From Candidatus Zixiibacteriota bacterium (GTDB lineage: Bacteria; Zixibacteria; MSB-5A5; UBA10806), in NCBI GenBank assembly GCA_003520965.1, contig DOTU01000271.1, positions 1 through 13,604 of the forward strand: a stretch of DNA of 13,604 nucleotides, read 5' to 3'. Within the stretch, counting starts at the first letter, position 1; each line of letters starts with the position of its first letter. The translations under genes were made by a program, and so were the position numbers. Under the pieces are notes generated by a model. The model was not told the DNA's origin. It saw only the letters and a program-made list of their open reading frames with translations, and did not search any database. This document shows positions 5,768-13,299 of the stretch, one piece after another.

Positions 5768-6493
5768 ATGGGGCGCAAATTCAGAATGGCAATTAACAAC
5801 ATACTTGTTATTGAAGATGACCAGGATATCTTAGAATTAATAAGATACAATCTTCAAAAAGAGCATTACCAGGTAACAAGCGCCTGCAACGGAGAAGAGG
5901 CGCTGAAAATCATCAAAAAGGATCCTCCGCATTTAATACTGTTGGATTTGATGCTTCCCGGAATTGATGGCCTTGAAATCTGCAGGATTCTTAAAGCGGA
6001 ATCAAGCCTGGCTATGATTCCAATTATTATGGTAACCGCCAGGGGAGAGGAAACCGATATTGTCCTTGGATTAGAACTTGGGGCCGAGGATTATATTGTC
6101 AAGCCATTCAGTCCGCGTGTGCTAATAGCCCGTATCAGGACTGTCCTGCGACGAAAAGGCAAAACCGCTACCGATACGAGCCAGCCCATCAGAATCAATG
6201 AGTTGACCATTCATCCCGGCAAGCGAGAGGTTCTATTAAGTAATAAGCCGCTGGATTTAACCTTCACCGAATTTGAGCTATTATATCATCTGGCCAGCCG
6301 TCCGGGTTGGGTATTTACCCGCTATCAGATCGTTAATGCCGTAAAAGGGGATGATTACCCGGTCACAGACCGTTCAGTCGATGTGCAAATCGCCGGACTC
6401 AGAAAAAAGCTTGGAGACTATGGCGATCTGATTGAAACTATTAGAGGTATAGGATACCGTTTTTCCGATAAGGAAATCGAGGATAAGAGTTAG
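5768..6493 (+). CDS. phoB: Phosphate regulon response regulator PhoB
   Basis: OmpR/PhoB-class transcription regulator, 241 residues from the first ATG or 235 from the Met at 5786, which aligns better with the usual start of the family; neither has a clear ribosome site. Receiver about 10-125: acidic triad E16-D17-D18, phosphoacceptor D60 (LILLDLMLPG), switch T90 (IIMVTA), K112 (VKPF). The winged-helix domain (about 140-235) has FTEFELLYHLASRPGWVFTR and a recognition region SVDVQIAGLRKKL followed by IRGIGYRF. All signature residues are present. When phosphorylated by PhoR it should bind Pho boxes and recruit polymerase. phoR follows three bases after the stop, and the Pho box at 8345-8377 before the porin gene is its obvious target. 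Confidence 0.95.
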   Translation: MGRKFRMAINNILVIEDDQDILELIRYNLQKEHYQVTSACNGEEALKIIKKDPPHLILLDLMLPGIDGLEICRILKAESSLAMIPIIMVTARGEETDIVLGLELGAEDYIVKPFSPRVLIARIRTVLRRKGKTATDTSQPIRINELTIHPGKREVLLSNKPLDLTFTEFELLYHLASRPGWVFTRYQIVNAVKGDDYPVTDRSVDVQIAGLRKKLGDYGDLIETIRGIGYRFSDKEIEDKS

Positions 6494-6496
6494 GGT

Positions 6497-8266
6497 ATGC
6501 CTAAGCGACGATTGATGTGGCAATTGTTTGCGTCCTATCTGGTTGTTACCATTTTGGCGATATCAGTTATTACTGTATATATGGCAATCTCTATGAAAAA
6601 ATTGTACCTGACCGAAGTTAGCTCCGATCTCAAAGCCAGAGCCATTCTATTTAGAGACCAGTTGATTGGAAAAGATTCAATCCTATTTGCAGCCCATGTC
6701 GATTCGTTGTGTAAAAAATTCGGTCATAAAAGTGCCACACGTTTTACAGTCATTCTCCCTTCGGGTATCGTAATTGGCGATACGGATGACGACCCCCTAA
6801 AGATGGAAAACCATTCAAACCGTCCCGAAGTGATAGATGCTCTATCGGGCCGGTCGGGTGTTGCCACCAGGTATAGCCATACTCTTTACGAAACCATGAT
6901 GTATGTGGCCGAACCGATTAATCAAGAAGGCAAAGTTGTAGGCATTGTCCGGGCGGCCCTGCCGGTAACTGATATCGACCATACCTTTGGACAGATATAT
7001 CCTCGAGTTATCATTGGAGGTTTGCTCATTACGCTTATTCTGGGATTTTTGAGCTTATATATATCTCGACGTATCAGCGTTCCGCTGGAGAGGATCAAAT
7101 TGGTAGCGGGTCATTATTCGAAAGGAGAATTTGACCATTTGCTCCCGCCGGGAAACACCATCGAAATCGATTCGCTGACAAATACTTTAAATCAAATGGC
7201 CGTAGAGCTGAAAGAGAAAATACGAACGGTTGAGGGCCAGCGAAATGAGCTCGACGCCGTTCTCTCTAGTATGGTTGAAGGTGTATTGGCTTTTGATACC
7301 AGTGAGCATCTGGTTAATCTGAATCAAGCGGCCGCCAGGATGTTATCCATCGACCGCGAGCAGGTTAGAGGCCGGTATGTCCAGGAGGCAGTCAGAAATA
7401 TACAATTGCAGAATTTGGTGAGCAGAATCCTCAAGAGCGAAGAACCTCAAGAGGATGAAATGGCGATCCAGGGAAATGGCGGACGAGTCCTGCAAATGCA
7501 CGGCACGATCCTGCGAAACGATAAGGGGGAAAGCCTCGGCGCACTGGTGGTTTTGAACGATATTACCCGCTTGCGCCATCTCGAGAGTATCCGACGCGAT
7601 TTCGTTGCCAATGTTTCTCACGAACTCAAAACCCCCATTACATCTATAAAAGGTTTTGTGGAAACACTGCAGGACGAGTCGCTAAAGGACCCCAGAGATA
7701 CTGAACGCTTTCTGGCCATCATATCCAAACAGGCGGACAGGCTAAACTCTATAATTGAGGATCTCCTTACTCTCTCTAAAATCGAGGAATCGGAAAAGGC
7801 GGAGATATTACTCGAGGAGCACAAGCTTAGAGCGGTTCTTCAAAGCGCTGTTTCAATCTGTGACATCAAAGCCAAAGCGAAAAAGATAGCTATATCGCTA
7901 AATTGCGATGACGACCTTTGCGCCAAAATAAATGCGGAATTGCTTGAACAAGCGATAATCAATCTGTTAGACAATGCGATTAAATACAGCAATAAAGACA
8001 GTGAAATAAAGATATCCGCTTTAATACTCGAATCAGAAGTTGCAATAACTATCCAGGATTGGGGCGTTGGCATAGAAAAGCGGCATCTACCCCGCCTTTT
8101 CGAGCGTTTTTATACTGTCGACAAGGCCAGAAGCAAGGAATTAGGGGGTACTGGCCTCGGCCTCGCGATTGTTAAGCACATCGTATTAGCTCATCATGGT
8201 AATGTCAGTGTCGAAAGCGCTCCCGATAAAGGAAGCACTTTCACCATCCATTTACCTTGCCTATAA
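6497..8266 (+). CDS. phoR: Phosphate sensor histidine kinase PhoR
   Basis: Inner-membrane kinase of 589 residues that phosphorylates PhoB when phosphate is scarce. Order: TM1 (about 10-31), a periplasmic PAS/Cache-like region (about 32-168, with RFTVILPSGIVIGDTD), TM2 (about 170-190), HAMP (about 190-243), cytoplasmic PAS (about 248-350), HisKA with H375 (FVANVSHELKTPITS), and the ATPase domain with N box (LLDNAIKYS), G1 (DWGVGIEKRHL) and G2 (GGTGLGLAIVKHI). Every catalytic motif is intact. Unlike E. coli PhoR, which has only a small periplasmic part, it has a full extracytoplasmic domain, as in PhoR/WalK-type kinases of Gram-positives and many other phyla. So it could sense a periplasmic cue as well as receive the Pst/PhoU signal. 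It is co-transcribed with phoB. Confidence 0.95.
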   Translation: MPKRRLMWQLFASYLVVTILAISVITVYMAISMKKLYLTEVSSDLKARAILFRDQLIGKDSILFAAHVDSLCKKFGHKSATRFTVILPSGIVIGDTDDDPLKMENHSNRPEVIDALSGRSGVATRYSHTLYETMMYVAEPINQEGKVVGIVRAALPVTDIDHTFGQIYPRVIIGGLLITLILGFLSLYISRRISVPLERIKLVAGHYSKGEFDHLLPPGNTIEIDSLTNTLNQMAVELKEKIRTVEGQRNELDAVLSSMVEGVLAFDTSEHLVNLNQAAARMLSIDREQVRGRYVQEAVRNIQLQNLVSRILKSEEPQEDEMAIQGNGGRVLQMHGTILRNDKGESLGALVVLNDITRLRHLESIRRDFVANVSHELKTPITSIKGFVETLQDESLKDPRDTERFLAIISKQADRLNSIIEDLLTLSKIEESEKAEILLEEHKLRAVLQSAVSICDIKAKAKKIAISLNCDDDLCAKINAELLEQAIINLLDNAIKYSNKDSEIKISALILESEVAITIQDWGVGIEKRHLPRLFERFYTVDKARSKELGGTGLGLAIVKHIVLAHHGNVSVESAPDKGSTFTIHLPCL

Positions 8267-8344
8267 GAATTCGCCCTCGTCAGCGCCCATTTTCTTCATT
8301 TTTCAAGAGTTGGCTGCTTTTAGATAGACCAGATTTATTAAAAG

Positions 8345-8377
8345 CCTAACTTTATCCTAACAAAACTCTAACATTTC
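8345..8377 (+). promoter_or_regulatory. Pho box: three 11-bp direct repeats
   Basis: Three consecutive 11-mers at 8345-8355, 8356-8366 and 8367-8377 each carry CTAAC at positions 2-6, followed by an A/T-rich stretch. Known PhoB/PhoP sites are direct repeats with this 11-bp period (CTGTCAT units in E. coli, TTAACA-like units in Bacillus), because tandem PhoB-type wings bind one face of the helix. The last repeat stands about 10 bp before the -10, the arrangement known for PhoB-dependent promoters that lack a -35. The repeat is read directly; the assignment to PhoB is inference from family and context. Confidence 0.8.
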
Positions 8378-8382
8378 AAAAG

Positions 8383-8390
8383 TATATAAG
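8383..8390 (+). promoter_or_regulatory. -10 element of the porin-pst operon promoter
   Basis: TATATAAG offers TATATA (8383-8388) or TATAAG (8385-8390), 9 or 11 bp after the last Pho-box heptamer. No consensus -35 is present because the Pho box takes that place. Transcription would start near 8395, with a leader of about 75 bases before the porin ATG. The remainder of the 190-bp gap between phoR and the porin gene shows no gene and no convincing terminator. Confidence 0.6.
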
Positions 8391-8468
8391 CTGCAGATAG
8401 GGGCATATAACTGGCTCTTTATTCGATTAACTAAAAATGAGTGGTCAAAATATCAAGTGAGGAAGGAA

Positions 8469-9599
8469 ATGAAAAAAATCCCAGCAATTTTAACCGCCAT
8501 TATCGCCATGATAACGGTATTCTCCACATTATCCGGCGCCGTCGAGACATCTATTAAAGGCACTATTTACGCCAACTGGATGATGGATCAAAGCAAAGGG
8601 GCCAAAGGCGCCAACGCGCACACCATTGATCGCGCTTACTTTGGAGCGGAATCAAAACTAACTGATTATACCTTTATGAGGATCACTTTCGACATCAGAC
8701 CCGAGAGATTCTTCACTTCGGCTACAAAAGTTATCGATTCCGGCGGCGATACTGTTTCCGTTCCTGCTCTCTCCGCTTATGGCGGCTATCCAATAATTCT
8801 GAAGTATGCTTATTTTGATTGGAAGATTAAACCGATCGCCCAGTACTTCAGGGTCCGCTTGGGTTTGCAGCCTACAGCTTATCTTAGTTACGTTGAAACC
8901 TCATGGATGCGCCGTTATATCGCCAAGATGATCACGGACCAGAACGGCTGGATTTCGACATCCGATTTTGGCACGTCGGCAATTGCCACGTTCGGCCCCC
9001 AGGGGAAGCTCGGAGAGGCGGAGTTATCGGTTTTAAACGGCACAAAGTACAGTGATGTTACCGAGAACAACAAAAACAAGGACCTTAATCTTGCCGCCAG
9101 AATCGTTCCGCTCTTCAATAACGCCGATTTCGACCAGACATCCTTGTTTGCGCAGTTTTACACCGGTACTCAGAATGTAGCTATCACGGCTCCCGTCACA
9201 GCATCCGATTGGAAAAGGCAAATTATATCGGTCGGTGGTAAGTTGGCTTACCAGAAATGGATCGATGCCGATTTTGACCTCAACTTCCAAACTCTTGGCC
9301 AGGGCGTTGGAAAGGCTGAAACCAAGCAAAAGGGCCTCTCCTTTTGGGGTAACCTTTATTTGAACGGTCTTGTCCCTTCATCTTCACTTTTCAGGACACT
9401 GATCCTCTTTGGAAGAGTTGATAAGTATGATCCGAACACAAAGATCGATAAAGATGGCACTACCTTGGCCATTGCCGGCCTTGAATGCGCTCCCGCAAAG
9501 GGAATCCGGGGAGCTATCGGATTTAAGCAGACGAGCTTTCAGAAAGACGGCATTAATCCGACGAAGTTCATCTTTGTAAATACTGAACTTAAATTCTAA
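8469..9599 (+). CDS. Outer-membrane porin of the phosphate operon
   Basis: Mature outer-membrane beta-barrel of about 350 residues after a signal peptide (MKKIPAILTAIIAMITVFS, cleavage near SGA). The start is set at ATG 8469 rather than the in-frame GTG at 8457, because GAGGAAGG (8459-8466) is the ribosome site of the former. The sequence alternates aromatic and polar residues, with a Porin_O/P-like segment (YFDWKIKPIAQYFRVRLGLQ), and ends with Phe (NTELKF), the usual barrel-assembly signal. Placement directly after the Pho box and 20 bp before pstS argues for phosphate or polyphosphate uptake across the outer membrane, analogous to OprP/OprO or PhoE. Phosphate selectivity is inferred from context; I see no basic ladder that would prove it. 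Confidence 0.85.
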   Translation: MKKIPAILTAIIAMITVFSTLSGAVETSIKGTIYANWMMDQSKGAKGANAHTIDRAYFGAESKLTDYTFMRITFDIRPERFFTSATKVIDSGGDTVSVPALSAYGGYPIILKYAYFDWKIKPIAQYFRVRLGLQPTAYLSYVETSWMRRYIAKMITDQNGWISTSDFGTSAIATFGPQGKLGEAELSVLNGTKYSDVTENNKNKDLNLAARIVPLFNNADFDQTSLFAQFYTGTQNVAITAPVTASDWKRQIISVGGKLAYQKWIDADFDLNFQTLGQGVGKAETKQKGLSFWGNLYLNGLVPSSSLFRTLILFGRVDKYDPNTKIDKDGTTLAIAGLECAPAKGIRGAIGFKQTSFQKDGINPTKFIFVNTELKF

Positions 9600-9619
9600 G
9601 GGATAAATTAGGAGGAATA

Positions 9620-10468
9620 ATGAAAAAGATAATAGTAGCGTCTCTAATAATGGTTTTGGCAGGCTCTGCCTTTGCCGCCAATACCATCACCGTGAAGGGT
9701 TCGGATACTCTGTTACGGTTGGGGCAACGCTGGGCTGAAGTTTACATGAAGGCCCACCCCGATGTGGTTATCCAGGTTTCAGGTGGAGGATCGGGTACCG
9801 GTATCGCCGCGCTTCTCAACGGTACAACCGATATTTGCGAAGCCTCTCGCGACATGAAACAGCAGGAATACGATGACGGTAAAGCCAAAGGGATTAATAT
9901 CTATCGAGTAGCCGTGGCCCTTGATGGAATCGCCGTTTTTTTTAATGAGGCAAACCCCGTAAAGGAAATAACCCTGGCTCAACTTAAGGGAATTTACACT
10001 GGCTCCATTACCAACTGGAAAGAAGTGGGGGGACCTTCACACACTATCATCCTCTATGGCCGCGAAAATAGCTCCGGTACATATTCCTACTTCAAAGAGT
10101 TTGTTTTGAAAAACGAGGATTATGCCGAACAAACTCAGACTCTCCCCGGCACTGCTGCGGTGGTTAATGCCGTTGCCAAAGATAAATACGGGATTGGTTA
10201 TGGCGGAATTGCTTACGGCACGGGAGTCAAATACGCGGCTGTTAAGAAAGACGACAAATCTCCTGCTGTTGAGCCCAAAATGGAATCGGTGACTGATGGA
10301 ACATATCCCATCTCTCGCGAACTTTATTGGTTTACGAATGGTACTCCGGCTGGTACAATTAAAGACCTTTTAAACTGGGCGCTCTCTCCCGAGGGCCAAA
10401 AGCTTGCGGAGGAAACTGATTACGTGCCATTGCCAAAAGATGTGGCTGCGAAAAATATAAGTAAATAG
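9620..10468 (+). CDS. pstS: Periplasmic phosphate-binding protein PstS
   Basis: Substrate-binding subunit of the Pst high-affinity phosphate ABC transporter, 282 residues. A Sec signal peptide (1-19, cleavage after AFA) leads to a two-lobe periplasmic fold. Phosphate-binding loops are visible: KGSDTLLRLGQRW (26-38), SGGGSGTGI (54-62), the EASRDMK segment with its Arg near 78, and GRENSSGTYSYF near 149. The length fits the shorter PstS class that begins with KGSDT. AGGAGGA before the ATG is a strong ribosome site, consistent with high expression. It is second in the Pho-box operon, 20 bp after the porin, and followed by two stem-loops that probably lower expression of the permease genes relative to pstS. 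Confidence 0.95.
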   Translation: MKKIIVASLIMVLAGSAFAANTITVKGSDTLLRLGQRWAEVYMKAHPDVVIQVSGGGSGTGIAALLNGTTDICEASRDMKQQEYDDGKAKGINIYRVAVALDGIAVFFNEANPVKEITLAQLKGIYTGSITNWKEVGGPSHTIILYGRENSSGTYSYFKEFVLKNEDYAEQTQTLPGTAAVVNAVAKDKYGIGYGGIAYGTGVKYAAVKKDDKSPAVEPKMESVTDGTYPISRELYWFTNGTPAGTIKDLLNWALSPEGQKLAEETDYVPLPKDVAAKNISK

Positions 10469-10498
10469 AGGTCATCACTTTCCCCTCCATGATGATCT
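10469..10498 (+). other. First intercistronic stem-loop after pstS
   Basis: AGGTCATCA (10469-10477) pairs with TGATGATCT (10490-10498), a 9-bp stem with one G-U pair and a 12-base pyrimidine-rich loop, starting directly after the pstS stop. No T-run follows. Likely an mRNA 3'-end stabiliser or processing structure for the pstS part of the transcript. Confidence 0.55.
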
Positions 10499-10501
10499 TA
10501 A

Positions 10502-10530
10502 TGTGGGCGAGGAATTAAGCCTCGCCCATA
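10502..10530 (+). other. Second intercistronic stem-loop between pstS and pstC
   Basis: TGGGCGAGG (10504-10512) and CCTCGCCCA (10520-10528) form a perfect GC-rich 9-bp stem around a 7-base loop, extendable by a G-U and a T-A pair. The sequence after it is TAGGCATTG, not a T-run, so full intrinsic termination is unlikely. Its position, 15 bp before pstC, suits partial attenuation or protection of upstream mRNA from 3' exonucleases. Confidence 0.7.
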
Positions 10531-10545
10531 GGCATTGAAAGAAAG

Positions 10546-11508
10546 ATGAATAAATACGAATTTAAGCCAAAATCGAAAATACGCGAGCTTTTAGGCGAAA
10601 AAATTATCGCCATAAGTGCCTTTACCGCAATTGTTGTTATTCTGCTGATATTTATATTCATCTTCAAGGAGGCGATGCCGATATTTACCAATGCCAAAGT
10701 TCAAAATGAGGCCAGCTTATCTAAACTTTTCTTAAAGCAACAGTATTATGCCGGACATGAACCTAAATGGTCGTGGCAGCCCAATTCCGATGTGCCCAAG
10801 TATTCTCTTATACCGCTATTCATAGGGACACTCAAAGCTGCCCTGATCGCCATGCTATTTGCTATTCCGTTAGGAGTTGGAGCCGCGATTTATACAGCCG
10901 AGTTTGCCTCCAAACGAGTCCGAGAAATAATTAAACCTACTATCGAGCTTCTGGCAGGCATACCTTCGGTAGTTCTGGGTTTTTTTGCCCTTATCGTTTT
11001 GGCCACAGCCCTTCAGAAATTATTCAACTTCACTTATAGGCTCAACGCCATCAACGCCGGTATCGCCCTGGGAATTGCCGTAATTCCGATAATATTTACA
11101 CTCGCCGAGGATGCTATGACAGCGGTCCCCAAATCGCTTCGCGAGGCGGCCATGGCTCTGGGAGCCAACCCCTGGCAGGTCTCTTTCACCCTGGTTCTGC
11201 CTGCCGCCCTGCCGGGCATTGCTGCCGGTATTGTGCTTGGCTTCGGTCGAGCAATTGGCGAAACCATGATTGTTCTGATGGCCTCGGGCAATGCCGCCAT
11301 TACTTCCGCAAGCTTCACCGATTCTATAAGGACATTATCTGCTACTATCGCCGCTGAACTGGCCGAGGTTGTTTTCGGAAGTCCGCATTATAACGTGCTG
11401 TTTTTCGTTGGGGCGCTTCTTTTCGTTTTTACTTTCATAATCAATCTGGGGGGAGAGCTAATTCTTACCAGGCTTAAAATCAGGCTTCAGGGCAAAACAA
11501 CAAAATAA
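10546..11508 (+). CDS. pstC: Phosphate ABC transporter permease PstC
   Basis: Inner-membrane permease of 320 residues; with PstA it forms the phosphate channel. A first helix (about 21-40) is followed by a periplasmic segment of some 45 residues (to YSLIPLFIGTLK), then the core helices. The EAA coupling loop that contacts PstB is clear (EAAMALGANPWQVSFTLVLP), followed by GFGRAIGETMIVLMASG. The Arg and Glu of RAIGET match the pair shown essential in E. coli PstC (Arg237, Glu240). The ribosome site is weak (AAGAAAG before the ATG) and the gene follows two stem-loops, consistent with lower expression than pstS. The N-terminus carries FKPKSK, which recurs in PstA. Confidence 0.95.
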   Translation: MNKYEFKPKSKIRELLGEKIIAISAFTAIVVILLIFIFIFKEAMPIFTNAKVQNEASLSKLFLKQQYYAGHEPKWSWQPNSDVPKYSLIPLFIGTLKAALIAMLFAIPLGVGAAIYTAEFASKRVREIIKPTIELLAGIPSVVLGFFALIVLATALQKLFNFTYRLNAINAGIALGIAVIPIIFTLAEDAMTAVPKSLREAAMALGANPWQVSFTLVLPAALPGIAAGIVLGFGRAIGETMIVLMASGNAAITSASFTDSIRTLSATIAAELAEVVFGSPHYNVLFFVGALLFVFTFIINLGGELILTRLKIRLQGKTTK

Positions 11509-11519
11509 TTATCGATAAT

Positions 11520-12467
11520 ATGCAAACTTTGAAATTAAATGATACAACCGATACGGCCTTTAGCTTTAAGCCCAAATCCAAAGGCATAATACCAAAAGGG
11601 CTGATGCTTCTGGCCGTAATTATAATTATAGTGATACTTGCAGTTATAGTAGCCATAGTTTTCTATAATGGCATCGGAGTGATTTCATGGAAATTCGTAA
11701 CCCATGCGCCAGAACAGGGCATGACCGCCGGCGGCATCTTCCCGGCAATTTTCGGAACGGTAGCTCTGGTTATTTTGATGGTGATTTTTGGTGTACCGAT
11801 CGGGGTTATGACTGCAATTTATCTTCAGGAATATACACGGCCCGATTCGAAAATCACCCAATTAATCAGAATTGGCATAAACAATCTGGCGGGAGTGCCT
11901 TCGATTGTCTTCGGATTATTCGGTCTGGGTTTCTTTATAGGATTCATTGGAGCCGGGATCGATAAAGCGTTTTACCCTCCGGGTCGACCGGTGTGGGGTC
12001 AGCCGGCCTTGATCTGGGCCGCGCTTACCATGGCCCTCCTGACGCTGCCGGTGGTAATAGTAGCCACCGAGGAAGCGCTTCGCACCATTCCCAGGGAACT
12101 AAAAGAGGCCAGTTACGCGCTCGGGGCCACCAAGCTCCAAACCATCCGGCGAATTATCCTGCCGCAGGCGATGCCGGGAATACTCACCGGGACTATCCTG
12201 GCGATTAGTCGTGGAGCAGGTGATGTCGCTCCGATAATGTTTACGGGGGTCGCTTACTATCTGTCATATCTGCCGCATAAGTTAAGCGATCAATTCATGC
12301 AGCTTGGATATCATGTCTATGTAATGGCTACTCAGTCACCCGATGTGGAGAAAACCAAGCCGATATTATATGGCACGGTCCTGGTTTTATTAGTGCTGAC
12401 TTTTCTATTGAATATAGTGGCGATTTTTATCAGGTCTAAGATAAGGAATAAACGTGTCGGTCAATAA
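11520..12467 (+). CDS. pstA: Phosphate ABC transporter permease PstA
   Basis: Second permease subunit, 315 residues, about six transmembrane segments beginning near residue 27. The EAA loop is present (EASYALGATKLQTIRRIILP). In the conserved region after it, the usual SR-x-x-GE-x-AP reads SRGAGDVAPI, with Asp for Glu. The Arg is kept. The C-terminal part (QLGYHVYVMATQSPDVEK, then a last helix and basic tail) is typical of one PstA branch. No Shine-Dalgarno is visible before the ATG, which stands 11 bp after pstC, so translation probably depends on coupling. The end overlaps pstB by 14 bp, supporting coordinated synthesis of the channel and its ATPase. Confidence 0.95.
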   Translation: MQTLKLNDTTDTAFSFKPKSKGIIPKGLMLLAVIIIIVILAVIVAIVFYNGIGVISWKFVTHAPEQGMTAGGIFPAIFGTVALVILMVIFGVPIGVMTAIYLQEYTRPDSKITQLIRIGINNLAGVPSIVFGLFGLGFFIGFIGAGIDKAFYPPGRPVWGQPALIWAALTMALLTLPVVIVATEEALRTIPRELKEASYALGATKLQTIRRIILPQAMPGILTGTILAISRGAGDVAPIMFTGVAYYLSYLPHKLSDQFMQLGYHVYVMATQSPDVEKTKPILYGTVLVLLVLTFLLNIVAIFIRSKIRNKRVGQ

Positions 12468-13287
12468 TCAAGTTTTTAAGTTCGAGCCCGACTCAATGGT
12501 GGGAGGAAATGTCCCCAGAATGAACGATGGAAAAACACTAAAGATGACAGCCAGGGATTTGAATTTCTATTATGGTTCAAATCGAGCCTTGAGCGAAGTT
12601 TCCCTTGAAATCGAGGAGAAAAGGGTTACCGCTCTGATTGGCCCATCAGGCTGTGGAAAATCCACGTTTTTGCGCACGCTCAATCGAATGAACGATACCA
12701 TACCGGGAACCCGGCTCGAGGGAACCGTTAGACTCGATGATATCGATATTTATAAAGACATTAGTGATGTTTCCACCTTGAGAACCAGAGTAGGTATGGT
12801 CTTCCAAAAATCAAATCCATTCCCAAAATCGATTTATGAAAATGTCGCTTACGGGCTTAAGGTAAACGGTATAAACGATAATAATATTATCCGTGAGGCG
12901 GTTGAGGAGACTCTGAAAAGGGCCTTTCTTTGGGATGAGGTTAAGGATAAGATGGACGATAGCGCATATATGCTTTCGGGGGGACAGCAGCAGAGGCTTT
13001 GCATAGCTCGCGCTCTGGCCGTGCGTCCCGAAGTGTTATTGATGGACGAACCGGCCTCGGCGCTCGACCCCATATCAACCTCAAAGATAGAAGACCTGAT
13101 TGGGGAGTTGAAAAAAAATTATACTATTGTTATTGTTACCCATAACATGCAACAGGCAGCCCGTATCTCTGATTATACTGCTTTTTTCTACGAGGGCCAA
13201 TTGATCGAATTCGGCGCTACTAAACAGATATTTACCAAACCTCGGATTAAGCGCACTGAGGATTATATTACCGGGCGTTTTGGATGA
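12454..13287 (+). CDS. pstB: Phosphate ABC transporter ATPase PstB
   Basis: ATP-binding subunit of the Pst importer, 277 residues, on the inner face of the membrane. Walker A GPSGCGKST (63-71), Q loop MVFQKSNPFP, signature LSGGQQQRL, Walker B VLLMDEPASALDP and the switch His in IVTHN are all intact. NRMND after Walker A and TGRFG at the C-terminus are PstB hallmarks. The GTG start is supported by AAGGA at 12443-12447 and overlaps pstA by 14 bp. The first 30 residues before LKMTARDLNFYYG form an N-terminal extension of the kind some PstB proteins have; later Met codons (residues 15, 23, 31) lack ribosome sites. Together with PhoU it also takes part in repressing PhoR when phosphate is plentiful. 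Confidence 0.97.
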   Translation: MSVNNQVFKFEPDSMVGGNVPRMNDGKTLKMTARDLNFYYGSNRALSEVSLEIEEKRVTALIGPSGCGKSTFLRTLNRMNDTIPGTRLEGTVRLDDIDIYKDISDVSTLRTRVGMVFQKSNPFPKSIYENVAYGLKVNGINDNNIIREAVEETLKRAFLWDEVKDKMDDSAYMLSGGQQQRLCIARALAVRPEVLLMDEPASALDPISTSKIEDLIGELKKNYTIVIVTHNMQQAARISDYTAFFYEGQLIEFGATKQIFTKPRIKRTEDYITGRFG

Positions 13288-13299
13288 GAGGAGTAAGGT

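Noticed and set aside
11687..12208. Two plus-strand open frames inside pstA
   Set aside because: They are out-of-frame readings of the conserved permease, rich in Gly/Arg/Ser/His, without start signals.
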